The translations under genes and the position numbers were made by a program. Of a stretch of 29,553 nucleotides of DNA, positions 29,479 to 29,553 are shown piece after piece (the stretch's first letter is position 1; each line of letters starts with the position of its first letter). Source of the stretch: Extensimonas sp963708545 (GTDB taxonomy: Bacteria > Pseudomonadota > Gammaproteobacteria > Burkholderiales > Burkholderiaceae_C); contig CAVPUD010000024.1 in NCBI GenBank assembly GCA_963708545.1, positions 1 through 29,553 of the forward strand, in the 5' to 3' direction. The notes under the pieces were generated by a model that saw only the letters and a list, made by a program, of their open reading frames with translations, searched no databases and was not told the DNA's origin.

Positions 29479-29553
29479 ATGGCAGCGCCACACGTCACCT
29501 TCCTGCGCCAAAACCTCACGCCAGCCGAACAGCGCCTCTGGCAGCAGCTCCGT
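29479..29553 (+). CDS. DUF559 domain protein, 5' end (cut by window edge)
   Basis: 25 codons are visible, encoding MAAPHVTFLRQNLTPAEQRL and WQQLR. The LRQNLTPAEQRLWQQLR pattern is the N-terminal hallmark of DUF559 proteins, which are related to very-short-patch-repair type endonucleases (PD-(D/E)XK fold). The rest lies beyond the window, so the catalytic residues cannot be checked. The start is the first ATG in frame. Confidence 0.65.
   Translation, partial: MAAPHVTFLRQNLTPAEQRLWQQLR

Overview
The window looks like chromosomal DNA from a GC-rich betaproteobacterium, most likely order Burkholderiales and close to Comamonadaceae. The reasons are the Burkholderiales-type general porin at the left edge, the yceD-rpmF-plsX-fabH-fabD-fabG-acpP-fabF order running into rpoE-rseA, the proteobacterial single-domain GshA, and short intergenic repeats of a kind I associate with Comamonadaceae. 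This is read from protein motifs and gene order, without a database search.

Left part (1-4284, + strand): the 3' end of a porin gene with a strong terminator, then dusA (tRNA dihydrouridine synthase), a split YeeE/YedE transporter pair and a ketopantoate reductase. Middle (4342-13109, - strand): transcription runs from yceD through rpmF, plsX, fabH, fabD, fabG, acpP and fabF (the core of type II fatty acid synthesis, coupled to phospholipid synthesis by PlsX) into a YgfX-like membrane protein, rpoE and rseA (envelope stress). Several joints are 4-base ATGA overlaps. The rseB and mucD genes usually expected after rseA are absent. Divergently (13137-15391, + strand) lie a YceF-type Maf nucleotide pyrophosphatase, an RsmI-related methyltransferase and a crotonase. 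On the - strand follow gshB, benE, kup and gshA (15402-21168), so both glutathione synthesis genes are present, separated by a benzoate-type permease and a potassium transporter.

Accessory island (about 21258-26420, + strand): half of a small inverted-repeat element is followed by a 25-bp sequence that matches, from memory, the terminal inverted repeat (IRi) of Tn402/Tn5053-type transposons, with a second TniA-type subterminal repeat. Inside it are a PepSY protein, a 30-codon remnant of a PAP2 phosphatase gene, two tandem COG4705 membrane proteins, an OmpR-type response regulator, a sensor kinase and a single-domain EamA transporter. It ends at a truncated IS1380-family transposase. No tni genes and no second terminal repeat are visible. 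This is the most unusual functional unit in the window: a two-component-controlled membrane protein pair of unknown function, carried on what looks like a transposon remnant.

Right part (26522-29553): an M20 amidohydrolase converges on the C-terminal third of an indolepyruvate ferredoxin oxidoreductase. That gene stops abruptly at about 28740 and is joined to fragments that look foreign: the C-terminus of a family 5 solute-binding protein, a GFA-family gene with many frameshifts, and the start of a DUF559 protein cut by the window edge. This end is either a decayed mosaic or an assembly chimera.

Three families of short interspersed repeats occupy the gaps. Family A (about 83 bp, perfect 12-bp terminal inverted repeats) has four copies, one of which is interrupted by element B (99 bp, inverted repeats, CTAG on both sides). 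Family C is a looser repeat with three copies.
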